The notes: a model not told the origin generated them from the letters alone. DNA of 12,848 bases from Candidatus Thalassarchaeum betae (GCA_022448665.1 JAKUUO010000032.1:1-12848); one strand, 5' to 3'; numbered from the stretch's first letter, positions 1-8,213 are shown. Numbers and translations: made by a program.

Positions 1-2
1 GG

Positions 3-188
3 ACAGGGGACGCAGTCGCTTGGGATAACTGGGAGGCTTGGGCCCCATCTGAAGTGGCAGCTATGTAATCAGTCACAGCCAACGCATCTGTCCACGGGGC
101 CCCCTTCGCCTGGTGGGCAGCGTGGGTGACGGCAGACGAAGATGGCATCACTCTCCACTTCGCGGCACGCACGATGGAGGGCGCATGA
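3..188 (+). pseudogene. 3' end of an unrecognised gene, interrupted by an in-frame TAA
   Basis: Frame 3 reads as plausible protein from the window edge to a TAA at 66-68 (ending WAPSEVAAM). It then stays open and protein-like for another 39 codons (including AWVTADEDGITLHFAART) to a TGA at 186-188. That TGA overlaps the panE start in the ATGATG cluster, the kind of overlap also seen at smc/scpA, so this frame probably belongs to a gene translated just before panE. No ATG, GTG or TTG lies close after the TAA that would give a sensible separate gene. The TAA may therefore be a nonsense mutation, a sequence error, or a true end followed by chance open frame. I do not recognise the family. Most codons end in G or C, as in the neighbouring genes. 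An antisense open frame (148 to the left edge) exists but is less convincing. Confidence 0.35.
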
Positions 189-1141
189 TGCGCATCGCCA
201 TCATCGGAGTTGGCTCGATAGGAGGCATCTTACTGGGGGCCCTGTCCGACACCGATGCCGAGATGGTGGCGGTGGCTAGGGGCACCACCGCCACTGAACT
301 CTCGGATATGGGTCTCGTGATGCACATGCCAGAGGGCTCAATCGAAGTCGTCCCTCCGGATGCATTCTCCACCTTCGACAGCGCCGCAGGACCGGTGCCC
401 GATGAAATCCATGGGTCCTGCGACGCCGCGATACTCTGCGGCAAGGCCGACTCGACCCCCATGCTCGTCCAACTCGCAGAAGATGTCCTCACGCCTCAGG
501 GGGTCGCCATCAGCGTGCAGAACGGACTCGGTCACGCCGAGGTGCTAGCACACCGGCTGGGCCGCTCGAGAGTGCTCTGCGGCTCGATTACACACGGTGC
601 CTGGAGGGACGGCGAGGGATCCGTCCACTGGGTCGGACGTGGAGCCATACGTCTCGGCTGGATTGAGGGGGGCGCCCCTTCAGGTGCCGCTGCGGGGCTG
701 CTCTCCGCACTCGCAGCCGCAGGTCTCGAGCCGGAATGGAGCGAGGACATGCAGCGCATCGTCTGGACCAAGCTCTTGGTCAACGTCGCAATCAACCCGG
801 TCTGCTCGATTGCCGGTGTGCGCAACGGCGCGCTGCTGGAGGTGCCCGAACTCTGGGAGCAGGCGCTGGGCGCTATGCAGGAGGCGGCGACGGTCGCAGA
901 GGCCAGTGGGGTGGACCTCGGCGACTTGGTCCTCGATGACTATCTCAGACAGGTCGCCGGAGCCACCGCGGAGAACCGGTGTTCGATGCTGCAGGACGTC
1001 ATGGCAGGACGCTTGACCGAGATTGATGCACTGTGCGGAGCGGTGGTATCACAAGGTGAGTCAGTCGGAGTCCCGACACCTCGCAATGCGATGCTTCACG
1101 CGCTTGTCAAGGGCATCCAAATATCCCCTCACTTCGATTGA
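188..1141 (+). CDS. panE: 2-dehydropantoate 2-reductase (ketopantoate reductase, ApbA/PanE family)
   Basis: Reduces 2-dehydropantoate to pantoate with NADPH, a cytoplasmic step towards coenzyme A. Numbering from the ATG at 188, residues 2-13 form the first Rossmann strand and the glycine loop GVGSIG (residues 7-12). The C-terminal helical domain carries the family signature WTKLLVNVAIN: Lys195, Asn199 and Asn203 match the Lys-x3-Asn-x3-Asn pattern of E. coli PanE (Lys176, Asn180, Asn184). The TEID segment supplies Glu278, equivalent to the substrate-binding glutamate. The length of 317 residues is usual for the family. Start choice: GGAGGG at 176-181 lies 6 nt before ATG 188 and only 3 nt before ATG 185. 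An upstream in-frame ATG at 113 would add 25 arginine-rich residues absent from the family. The start overlaps the stop of the preceding frame, suggesting translational coupling. Family assignment is firm; the exact substrate is inferred from the family, which also contains other 2-hydroxyacid dehydrogenases. Confidence 0.88.
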   Translation: MRIAIIGVGSIGGILLGALSDTDAEMVAVARGTTATELSDMGLVMHMPEGSIEVVPPDAFSTFDSAAGPVPDEIHGSCDAAILCGKADSTPMLVQLAEDVLTPQGVAISVQNGLGHAEVLAHRLGRSRVLCGSITHGAWRDGEGSVHWVGRGAIRLGWIEGGAPSGAAAGLLSALAAAGLEPEWSEDMQRIVWTKLLVNVAINPVCSIAGVRNGALLEVPELWEQALGAMQEAATVAEASGVDLGDLVLDDYLRQVAGATAENRCSMLQDVMAGRLTEIDALCGAVVSQGESVGVPTPRNAMLHALVKGIQISPHFD

Positions 1142-1149
1142 CCTCATCC

Positions 1150-1163
1150 GGCGATTTTTCGCC
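1150..1163 (+). terminator. Small hairpin with T-run after panE
   Basis: GGCGA-TTTT-TCGCC forms a perfect 5-bp stem with a T-rich loop, 8 nt after the panE stop. The run of five T (1155-1159) could support archaeal intrinsic termination, which depends mainly on oligo-T in the non-template strand. The run is short, so this is a weak call. Confidence 0.3.
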
Positions 1164-1184
1164 CCTTCTGGAATCGTTGTGCTG

Positions 1185-1214
1185 CGCCTATGGAAGCCTC
1201 AACATTCATAGGCG
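1185..1214. repeat. Perfect 8-bp inverted repeat upstream of smc
   Basis: CGCCTATG at 1185-1192 is matched by its exact reverse complement CATAGGCG at 1207-1214, with a 14-nt spacer. Arm centres are 22 bp apart, about two helical turns, as expected for a dimeric regulator binding one DNA face. It lies 61-90 bp before the smc start, so it could be an operator or an RNA hairpin in the leader. The rest of the 1142-1274 gap shows no RNA gene and no clear TATA box. Confidence 0.4.
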
Positions 1215-1274
1215 AACAGAAAGGGAGAGCGTGAACGACGTCGGCGATGTTTCGTACGGCGTAGGGGGGATGGG

Positions 1275-4200
1275 ATGCATCTATTGCGTATTGAACTAGA
1301 GAACTTCAAGTCATTCGCAGGAGAAGTCACAATCTCCCTCGAAGAGGGATTCACGGCCATAACCGGGCCAAACGGATCGGGCAAGTCCAACTCCCTAGAT
1401 GCCATGCAATTCGTCCTCGGCCCCAAGTCCACCAAGTCCCTCAGAGCCGCAAATGTGACCCAGTTGATATTCAACGGCGGCAAGCGAGGCAGGCCAGCCA
1501 AGCACATGTCTGCCACGCTCGTTTTCTCCAACACCCCGGAGTTTGATGGCCGTAGGAGACTGAGGGTCGACACCGACGAGGTCAGTTTCACCCGCTCGGT
1601 CAGGCTCGGCAGGAAGGGCGCCCCGATTTCTGCCTACAGGATCAATGACGATCCCTCCTCGGCAACCGATATGAGGCGCATCCTCGCTGAGGCCGGTCTG
1701 CGCGCCGATGGATACAACATAGTCCAGCAGGGAGACGTGACGACCCTGGCCACGATGACTCCTCACAAGAGGCGTGCCGTTCTGGAGGACGTCGCTGGAG
1801 TGACTACCTACGATGACGAGATTCGCCGAGCCACCACTCAGCGCAAACACGTCGAGAACAACATCGAGACCATCGATTTGTTCGAGAAAGAGCAGAAGGG
1901 ACGTCTCAAGGACCTCGCCAAGGAACGCGAGCAGGCCCTGAAGTTCAAGGAGCTGAAGGACGAGTTGGACATCTCCAAGGTAGTCCTGCACCAGTCTAGG
2001 CACAGGAATCGGCTCGATGAGGTGCGGCTTCTGGGCGAGGAGCGCTCGCGCTACCTCGGCGACATAGACAATATTGGCGGGAAAATCACCGAAGGCAACA
2101 AGGGACTGCTGGGGTTCGAGGAAGAGATCGTCAAGGTCGATTCCGACATCAACGAGATTATGAGCGGTGATGCCCGTAATTTACTGGAACAGATCCGCCA
2201 GTATGATATCGATATCGAGACAGGTGGCGACAGGATAGGCGACCAGCGGCGAATCATCGAGCATTCTGAGGAAGAGATAGAGGAGTTCGAGGGCGAACTC
2301 GAACGGGCTGAAAAGGCCCGCGTAGACGCCGAAGGCTCCCTCAAGGATGCCAGCGAAGCTCTTGTGTCTGCCAACCAGTCACTCAAGCAGGCGGCCAAAG
2401 ATGAGGAGGACGCCCGTGATGCCATCCAGTCAGGCGACAAGCACGGACGCGATTTGAAGCGCATCCTCGGCAAGGCCACAGAAGCGGTCGACAAAGCACA
2501 TTCCACTCATGCTCAAGCCAGACTTCAGGCTGACCGGGCGGAGCAGACTGCTCAGATCGCTTCAAGCAATCTAGCCGATATCGAAGGCGAGTTTGAGGAG
2601 GCTACATTCATCCGCGACGACCTCGAGCTCGTCGGCGAGGACCTGCAGAGCGACGAGCCCCAGGCAGATCGTGGTTCCTTGGCAGGCGAGCTTCGCAGGC
2701 TGCAGAAGCAGGAGAGGGAGCTGGCCGAGGATCGGGATCGCTCCGAGATCAAGGTCAGAGATGCAGAGAGGGAACTGAACAAGGCCCGTGCCCGTCAAGA
2801 GGAGCGGGCAAACACTCCCGGATCAGCAGTCACCCTAGCAGCACTCACCAGACTTCGCCAGAGCGGCGAGATTCACGGCATCATAGGCTCCTTGGGGGAG
2901 CTCACCGCTCCCAAGGACCCGGCGCACGAGGAGGCTCTATCAAACGCACTTGGAGGCGGCTTGAGGAGCATCGTGGTCACCGACGACGATGTCGCTGCCA
3001 AATGCATCTCGTGGTTGAGGAAGAACGGTGGAGGTAGGGCTACCTTCCTGCCCTTGAGCAAGCTCAGCGTCGGTCGCCCCCAAGGTCGTTCTCTGATAGT
3101 CGCCAACAACCCAGGCGTCATCGGTTTCGCACACGATCTGCTCGACTACGACTCGGAGATTGACTCCGCGGTCAGATACGCAGGCCGCAACACCCTCATC
3201 GTCCAATCTATGGACATCGCCCGACGCAACATGGGAGGTGTCCGATTAGTCACCCTCGATGGCTCAGTCATCGAGAGCTCTGGCGCCATGACCGGCGGCT
3301 CGGCCTCTAGGGCTAACCGCAATGCCTTCGGGGGCGGCTCGATCCCCTCCAGTCTCGACAGGCTAGAGGCAGCCGTCGAAGAAGCCAACTTAGTCTACTC
3401 CACAGTCGAGGCCGCACTGAGGGAGGTGCGGACGAACCAGCAGAACCTGCGTGACAGGATCCACGGCCTCGACGACAGCGACCACTCTCTACGACTGCGT
3501 AACTGGAAGGCGGATCTCGAGCGAGCGCAGAAGGGCGTTCAAGAGATTCGCAAGAAGGTCGTCGATGCGACCAAGGAGTTCGAAGGATGCGACTCCGCGC
3601 AAGCCGAACTGAGGACTGATGCAGACAAGGCCAGGGAGGCCCATGAACAGGCTGTATCCAAGAGGTCAGCAGCCGCGCAGGACCTGCAGGATCACGCACC
3701 AGACCACTTGTCTCAGAAGCTGCGCGACGCCGAGCGCACCATGACTGAGGCCGGGCGAACGAGACTCGCCTCTGAGGCAGCGATCTCCAGCGGCAACGAG
3801 CGCACAGCGATACTAGCAGGCCGAGTCAAGGAGATCCAGCGACAGATCGACAAGAAACAGGGACTTGTCTCAGAGGCCGAAGCAGCCATCACAAAACTAG
3901 AGGAAGACATGAACGAGGCCGAGACCAAACTGGTCGACCTCAAGGAGCAGGCCTCCCAGTTCAACGAGGAGCAGAACGCACTCCAGGACCGCCGAGAAGA
4001 GATCATAGATGAGCGCGCCAGTCTGCGCGCCTCGGTAGAGGTACTCTCCCAGAACAGGGAGACCCTGACAGCTCGCATAGAGGAGCTGAACGTACAAATC
4101 CAGCAGAAGCGCGAAGCGGTGGATGAGATCGAGGTCGAGTTAGAGGCCGTTGAGGTCTCCATCCCATCGCCGGATGTGCAACTGCCGACTGTGGCCGAGG

Positions 4201-5192
4201 CGGAGAAGAGCGTGCAGGGGCTCGAGCGCCGCCTCGGTCATCTCGGCGATGTCAACATGCTCGCCATCGAGCACTACGACACCGCCGTCGAGCGAATCGC
4301 CGGCCTCGTCGAGGACGGAAATCTGCTCCGTGACCGACGCAGCCAACTGGTATCCATAGCGGAGCAGTTGGAGGACGAGCGCCGAACTCGCCTGATGACA
4401 GTCTTCGAGCACGTGAGCAACAACTTCGGCAGGGTCTACGAGATCCTGCAGCCTACGGGGAGCGGCAGCCTCCGGATGGAGAACCCGAAGAAACCCTTCG
4501 AGGGAGGCTTGGAGATGGACTGCGTCCCTCCCGGCAAGAGCAAGCACACCAAGAGGAGCATGCTTTCGGGCGGCGAGAAGTCGATGGCCGCACTCGCCCT
4601 CATCTTCGCCATACAGGACTACGAACCGAGTCCGTTCTACTATCTCGACGAGGTCGACCAGAACCTCGACCCGTTCAACGCAGGGCGAATCGCGGCCCTG
4701 TGCAGGATGCGCAGCCAGCGAGCTCAGTTCATGATGGTCACTCTGCGTAAGGTCAGCCTGACTCTCGCCGACCACCACATTGGAATCACCCACGCCGGCG
4801 ACGGACGCAGCCGCCTGATCAGCGAATTCGACAGGGCTGCCGCCATTGAGATGGGTGAAGAGTTCGAGGCGGAGCGAAAGTCTCAGGCCGAGGCCAAAGC
4901 CGAGCGCGAAGCAATGCCGGAGTTGCCCGATCCAGAGGGCATGCCTCGAACCCCCGAGCCCCTCGGCACGCCCAAGAGCCTCGGCGGTCTGGCCGAGCGA
5001 GCCGGAGTGGAAGCCCTCGAGGGCGATGCGGAAGAGGGGATTGAAGCCGGCGATGGCACCCTGGGGTCACTCCGTGACCGAACCGATGACTGGACCGAGG
5101 ACATGGAAGAGCGCGAGACAATCGAGCAGACCCCAGAGGAGCCTGCTGTTACCGAGTCCGAGGCCGAAGCCGAGCAGAAGGAGGCTGAGTGA
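1275..5192 (+). CDS. smc: Chromosome segregation ATPase SMC (archaeal condensin)
   Basis: Core ATPase of the SMC-ScpAB condensin, which compacts and segregates chromosomal DNA. The N-terminal head has Walker A GPNGSGKS at residues 31-38 and the Q-loop motif YNIVQQGDV near residues 147-155. A long coiled coil follows, then the hinge at about 534-680 (IIGSLGEL at the start, GAMTGGS at the end), and a second coiled coil. The C-terminal head has the ABC signature LSGGEKS at 1097-1103 and Walker B YYLDEVDQNLD with Asp1125 and Glu1126. At 1305 residues it is longer than the usual 1150-1200. The excess is an acidic, Pro/Glu/Ala-rich tail after about residue 1190 that looks disordered. The start at ATG 1275 fits the family N-terminus (RIELENFKSF) and follows a GGGGGG run at 1264-1269; an out-of-frame ATG at 1270 leads to an early stop. 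First gene of an operon with scpA and scpB. Confidence 0.97.
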   Translation: MHLLRIELENFKSFAGEVTISLEEGFTAITGPNGSGKSNSLDAMQFVLGPKSTKSLRAANVTQLIFNGGKRGRPAKHMSATLVFSNTPEFDGRRRLRVDTDEVSFTRSVRLGRKGAPISAYRINDDPSSATDMRRILAEAGLRADGYNIVQQGDVTTLATMTPHKRRAVLEDVAGVTTYDDEIRRATTQRKHVENNIETIDLFEKEQKGRLKDLAKEREQALKFKELKDELDISKVVLHQSRHRNRLDEVRLLGEERSRYLGDIDNIGGKITEGNKGLLGFEEEIVKVDSDINEIMSGDARNLLEQIRQYDIDIETGGDRIGDQRRIIEHSEEEIEEFEGELERAEKARVDAEGSLKDASEALVSANQSLKQAAKDEEDARDAIQSGDKHGRDLKRILGKATEAVDKAHSTHAQARLQADRAEQTAQIASSNLADIEGEFEEATFIRDDLELVGEDLQSDEPQADRGSLAGELRRLQKQERELAEDRDRSEIKVRDAERELNKARARQEERANTPGSAVTLAALTRLRQSGEIHGIIGSLGELTAPKDPAHEEALSNALGGGLRSIVVTDDDVAAKCISWLRKNGGGRATFLPLSKLSVGRPQGRSLIVANNPGVIGFAHDLLDYDSEIDSAVRYAGRNTLIVQSMDIARRNMGGVRLVTLDGSVIESSGAMTGGSASRANRNAFGGGSIPSSLDRLEAAVEEANLVYSTVEAALREVRTNQQNLRDRIHGLDDSDHSLRLRNWKADLERAQKGVQEIRKKVVDATKEFEGCDSAQAELRTDADKAREAHEQAVSKRSAAAQDLQDHAPDHLSQKLRDAERTMTEAGRTRLASEAAISSGNERTAILAGRVKEIQRQIDKKQGLVSEAEAAITKLEEDMNEAETKLVDLKEQASQFNEEQNALQDRREEIIDERASLRASVEVLSQNRETLTARIEELNVQIQQKREAVDEIEVELEAVEVSIPSPDVQLPTVAEAEKSVQGLERRLGHLGDVNMLAIEHYDTAVERIAGLVEDGNLLRDRRSQLVSIAEQLEDERRTRLMTVFEHVSNNFGRVYEILQPTGSGSLRMENPKKPFEGGLEMDCVPPGKSKHTKRSMLSGGEKSMAALALIFAIQDYEPSPFYYLDEVDQNLDPFNAGRIAALCRMRSQRAQFMMVTLRKVSLTLADHHIGITHAGDGRSRLISEFDRAAAIEMGEEFEAERKSQAEAKAEREAMPELPDPEGMPRTPEPLGTPKSLGGLAERAGVEALEGDAEEGIEAGDGTLGSLRDRTDDWTEDMEERETIEQTPEEPAVTESEAEAEQKEAE
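5178..5184 (+). promoter_or_regulatory. Strong ribosome binding site for scpA
   Basis: AAGGAGG at 5178-5184, inside the last codons of smc, lies 7 nt before the ATG at 5192. It decides the scpA start in favour of ATG 5192 over the GTG at 5189. The smc stop TGA (5190-5192) and the scpA ATG (5192-5194) share one base (TGATG). Confidence 0.75.
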
Positions 5193-6199
5193 TGACCGTG
5201 TTCGACGGGCAGGCGATGCGCGACGACATAGTGGTGCGGTTGCTTGGCGGCGAGGCCGACCTTGAGACGAGTCGCTATCTGGACAGACTGGTCGAGCTCG
5301 CTACTTTGGAGGAGGCCGAGCACCAGTTCCTAATCGACCCCTTCGACCGCTCGGTCGCACTTGTCTTCCAACTCTTCCAATCGAGCGACCTCGACCCCTG
5401 GGACGTCGACCTTTCGAGCTTCCTCGAGATGTTCAATGAGAGAATCAAGGAGTCCGAGAACATCGACCTACCGACCTGCGGCAGGCTCGTCAGGATGGCG
5501 TGGTGCATTCTGCGCGGACAGGCATCCACACTGATGGAGCGACAGGAGCGGGCCTTCGACTACGAAGAGGAGGAGATATGGGACTTCGATGGCGGATGGG
5601 AGGCTGATTTCGACGATGCTGACTACAACTTCTCAGTGGGGGTCCTCACCGGGGCCGCTGACGAGGTGCTGCCTCAGATGTTCGAGGGCAGGATCCACCG
5701 TGACGAGAGCCGACCAGTAACTCTGGGCGAACTTCTCATGGGGCTTCAAGCCGCAGGCAGGCTGGCAGAAGAGCAGCGCCTGCGCGAGCAGATTGCCAAG
5801 GAGCGCCGCGAGGCCCACACCCGTGCTAGGGAGAGATTCAGCGGCAGTCTACACGTCGAGGATCTTGAGGAGGACCTCCGTAGGACATGGGAGGCTCTGA
5901 GGACTCGTTCCGAGGGCAGTGGAAAGCCCGTGGAACTGAGAACGCTCGTTGATGAGATGATAAAAAAATCGATTGACTCCGGACTCAATCACGATGAGGC
6001 GGAGGCGGAGGCGCAAGTCACCGCCCTGGTCTCGGCATTGTTCCTGACGCACCGCGGCTATGCTAATCTCACTCAGGAGAAGGGCCGCAATGGCAGGATT
6101 CTCCTGAAGGACCTCTGGAAGGACGATGACGACTTCACCGCTCTGACAGAGAGACTCAACCCCGAGACGTTGAACATGGAGGGTTTCGCCGATGTCTGA
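5192..6199 (+). CDS. scpA: Segregation and condensation protein A (ScpA kleisin)
   Basis: Kleisin subunit that bridges the two SMC heads and binds ScpB. The ScpA signature is visible in the N-terminal third: VALVFQLFQSSDLDPWDVDL (about residues 52-71 from ATG 5192) matches the family pattern of a hydrophobic helix followed by a D-x-WDVDL-type segment. An acidic middle region (YEEEEIWDFDGG) and a long charged helix (EEQRLREQIAKERREA) follow. The C-terminal part, from about residue 250 (LRTLVDEMIKK, then ALVSALFLTHRGYANLTQEK), looks like the winged helix that docks on an SMC head. At 335 residues it is longer than typical bacterial ScpA (about 250), mostly through the central linker. Its start overlaps the smc stop by one base, and it overlaps scpB by 8 bases, so the three subunits are probably translationally coupled. 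Confidence 0.9.
   Translation: MTVFDGQAMRDDIVVRLLGGEADLETSRYLDRLVELATLEEAEHQFLIDPFDRSVALVFQLFQSSDLDPWDVDLSSFLEMFNERIKESENIDLPTCGRLVRMAWCILRGQASTLMERQERAFDYEEEEIWDFDGGWEADFDDADYNFSVGVLTGAADEVLPQMFEGRIHRDESRPVTLGELLMGLQAAGRLAEEQRLREQIAKERREAHTRARERFSGSLHVEDLEEDLRRTWEALRTRSEGSGKPVELRTLVDEMIKKSIDSGLNHDEAEAEAQVTALVSALFLTHRGYANLTQEKGRNGRILLKDLWKDDDDFTALTERLNPETLNMEGFADV
6178..6183 (+). promoter_or_regulatory. Ribosome binding site for scpB
   Basis: GGAGGG at 6178-6183 within the end of scpA is 8 nt upstream of the scpB ATG at 6192. It supports that start and the 8-base overlap with scpA. Confidence 0.65.
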
Positions 6200-6812
6200 T
6201 GCACACCTACCGACCGTTCTCGAAGCCATACTGTTTGGTGCCGGGCGCTCGATGTCGGTGGAGGAGCTGGCTGAGCTGCTGGAGAAGCCACAGACCGAAG
6301 TCCAATCCGCACTGCAGGACCTACAAGCGACTATTCGCAGGCGACGCGACTCCGCGCTCCAGCTGAGCGACGTCGCTGGACGCTGGATCTTCGAAGTCCG
6401 CCCCTCTCTCTCACCTCACCTGCCGAAGTCGTTCCGGGCCGACATCCCTCAGCGCCTGCTCCCCGCAGCCGCCCTCATAGCATACCACCAGCCTATGGCG
6501 CAGTCCCAATTGGTCGACATGCTCGGTCAGAGGGCGTACGACCACGTCCGCGACTTGGCCCGAACGGGCCTCATTGACCGCCGGCGAGACGGGCTGACTC
6601 GCAGACTGACCACCACACGCCGCTTCGCCGAATACTTCGGCTGTCCCGAAGTCGAGTATCGCAAGGTCCGCACCTGGTTCAGGGAGGAGGCTGCCAAGAT
6701 GGGTCTGACCAGCGCTCAGTTGGCCGCTTCGCTGGCACCGGATGAGCAGTTGACGATCAGCGAGTTCGAGGGGGAAGTAGCGGAGAGCGAAACCCTCGAA
6801 GCCGAGGAGTAA
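6192..6812 (+). CDS. scpB: Segregation and condensation protein B (ScpB)
   Basis: Dimeric winged-helix partner of ScpA in the SMC-ScpAB complex. Two winged-helix domains are visible. The first is at about residues 5-85 (VLEAILFGAGRSMSVEELAELL, equivalent to the family EALLFASGEPL pattern). The second is at about 90-160, containing AAALIAYHQPMAQSQL (family ETLAIIAYKQPITR), then VRDLARTGLIDRR and LTTTRRFAEYFG, the typical C-terminal wing with the TT-x2-F-x2-FG motif. The length of 206 residues is normal. A short acidic tail (FEGEVAESETLEAEE) ends the protein. Last gene of the smc-scpA-scpB operon. Its TAA at 6810-6812 directly abuts the stop codon of the convergent HMG-CoA reductase gene, leaving no room for a terminator between them. 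Confidence 0.92.
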   Translation: MSDAHLPTVLEAILFGAGRSMSVEELAELLEKPQTEVQSALQDLQATIRRRRDSALQLSDVAGRWIFEVRPSLSPHLPKSFRADIPQRLLPAAALIAYHQPMAQSQLVDMLGQRAYDHVRDLARTGLIDRRRDGLTRRLTTTRRFAEYFGCPEVEYRKVRTWFREEAAKMGLTSAQLAASLAPDEQLTISEFEGEVAESETLEAEE

Positions 6813-8147
6813 TCACTCCGACCTGAGTTTCGCAAGCTCCTCTTCTACCGCCTTCTGCGTTATTCTGCCATCATGAGCCCGCATCCTTGCTGCGACGATG
6901 TCGACCTCTTCTCCCTCGGCTCCCGCCGTGACTGCCATGTTGCGCACGTGGAGCTTCATGTGGCCAGCCTGGATGCCCACGGTGGCGAGAGCGCGCAGGG
7001 CACCGAGGTTCTGAGCCAGACCGGCAGCGGCCATGACCTTCGCAAGGCCATTTGCCGATGAGATACCCAGCAGGGCAACATTGGCCTGTGCTGCCGGATG
7101 CACGCGAACGGCTCCGCCCACGAGTCCCACTGCCATCGGTAGCTCAATCGAGCCAACCAGATTGCCTTCGGAGTCCTTCTCCCAGTGAGTCAGTGAGCCG
7201 TAGGTCCTTTCGTGGGCGGCAAAACTGTGGGCACCGGATTCAATAGCCCTCCAATCCTGCCCGCAGGCGATGGCTATGGGGGAAATCGCGTTCATTATTC
7301 CCTTGTTATGGGTAGTGGCGCGGAACGGGTCGGCTTTGGCGAAGTGATAGGCTTGCAGCACACCGTCGATGACATCTGAGCCTTGTCCGACATCACCGCT
7401 GTTCACCATTTCGGCCGGGGTGAAGACTGCGCTCACGCGCGCAAGTCTGTGAACAGCGAGGTTGCTGATTATGCGCAATATGACCGTCCCTCCTGTTATC
7501 TCCTCTACCTTCGGGGCTATCGTCTCGGCCATCGTATTGACAGCATTTGCACCCATTGCATCCCTGCAGTCGACGAGGATGTGGACGATTACCATGGGCC
7601 CTGACTCTGTTTCTATGATTCTAGCACGAATATCTCTGCAACCACCGCCGAATTTCACCAGAATCGGGTCAACTTCGTTACAAGAATCGACTAATTCCGC
7701 CTTAGCGGCCATAATTGAGCCTCTCGCAGCCTCGGGATCCTCGCATCCGACGATCTGGATCTGCCCAATCATCACTGGCTCGTCGTTGTTTGAAGTGAAT
7801 CCGCCTTTGGCATGGCAGCGCTTTGCCATGTTGCTGGCCGCTGCCACGACGCTCGGCTCCTCTAGGACGAAAGGAATCAGGTAGTGCTCTCCATCTATGA
7901 CGAAGTTCGTCGCAATCCCGATGGGCAGAGAATAGGTCCCGACGACATTCTCAATCATCCTGTCCGCCGCGTCCTCAGACAGCTCTCCGGAGGATGACCA
8001 TGCTTCCACCTGCTCCGGGGTCAGGCCGGCGATCTCCGCCAGCTTCTCTCTACGTTCGGAAACCGAGAGCTTGTAGAATCCCTCGAGGCGACTGCTGTCT
8101 ACTGGCATCTGTATCGGTTGAAGCCCGGCGAGCGTGGCTTCTAACAT
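6813..8147 (-). CDS. hmgA: Hydroxymethylglutaryl-CoA reductase, class II
   Basis: Produces mevalonate from HMG-CoA for archaeal isoprenoid lipids. The protein (444 residues) follows the class II pattern of Pseudomonas mevalonii HMG-CoA reductase throughout. Catalytic residues are all present: Glu97 in LEEPSVVAAAS, Lys282 in THNKGIMN, Asp298 in GQDWRAIE and His396 in GHMKLH. ENVVGTYSLPIG (66-77) is conserved, and CRDAMGAN (194-201) is the dinucleotide-binding DAMGAN motif. Asp160 aligns by eye with P. mevalonii Asp146, linked to NADH preference, so NADH use is a reasonable inference. The start at 8147 is uncertain: neither it nor Met14 (ATG at 8108) has a clear SD, and Met14 begins a segment resembling the P. 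mevalonii N-terminus (MPVDSSR against MSLDSR). Most archaea carry class I enzymes; class II occurs in Thermoplasmatales and Archaeoglobales, usually explained by gene transfer. It is divergent from the ATPase gene across a repeat-rich spacer. Confidence 0.96.
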   Translation of the reverse strand: MLEATLAGLQPIQMPVDSSRLEGFYKLSVSERREKLAEIAGLTPEQVEAWSSSGELSEDAADRMIENVVGTYSLPIGIATNFVIDGEHYLIPFVLEEPSVVAAASNMAKRCHAKGGFTSNNDEPVMIGQIQIVGCEDPEAARGSIMAAKAELVDSCNEVDPILVKFGGGCRDIRARIIETESGPMVIVHILVDCRDAMGANAVNTMAETIAPKVEEITGGTVILRIISNLAVHRLARVSAVFTPAEMVNSGDVGQGSDVIDGVLQAYHFAKADPFRATTHNKGIMNAISPIAIACGQDWRAIESGAHSFAAHERTYGSLTHWEKDSEGNLVGSIELPMAVGLVGGAVRVHPAAQANVALLGISSANGLAKVMAAAGLAQNLGALRALATVGIQAGHMKLHVRNMAVTAGAEGEEVDIVAARMRAHDGRITQKAVEEELAKLRSE

Positions 8148-8213
8148 TTTGTGATTTCATGCCTGAACCACTAATGGTGGGCCTGAGAAACTCGCAAAAT
8201 GCCCTAGGAAAAA

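Noticed and set aside
1..148. Minus-strand open frame from ATG 148 to the left edge
   Set aside because: Overlaps the plus-strand frame that ends in an overlap with panE; lower GC at third positions and no recognisable motif.
113..187. Longer N-terminus for panE from the ATG at 113
   Set aside because: Adds Arg/His-rich residues not found in the family, covers the probable upstream coding frame, and the SD is placed for the later ATG.
4140..4793. 217-residue minus-strand open frame inside smc
   Set aside because: Antisense to the conserved C-terminal SMC head; no motif and no promoter context.
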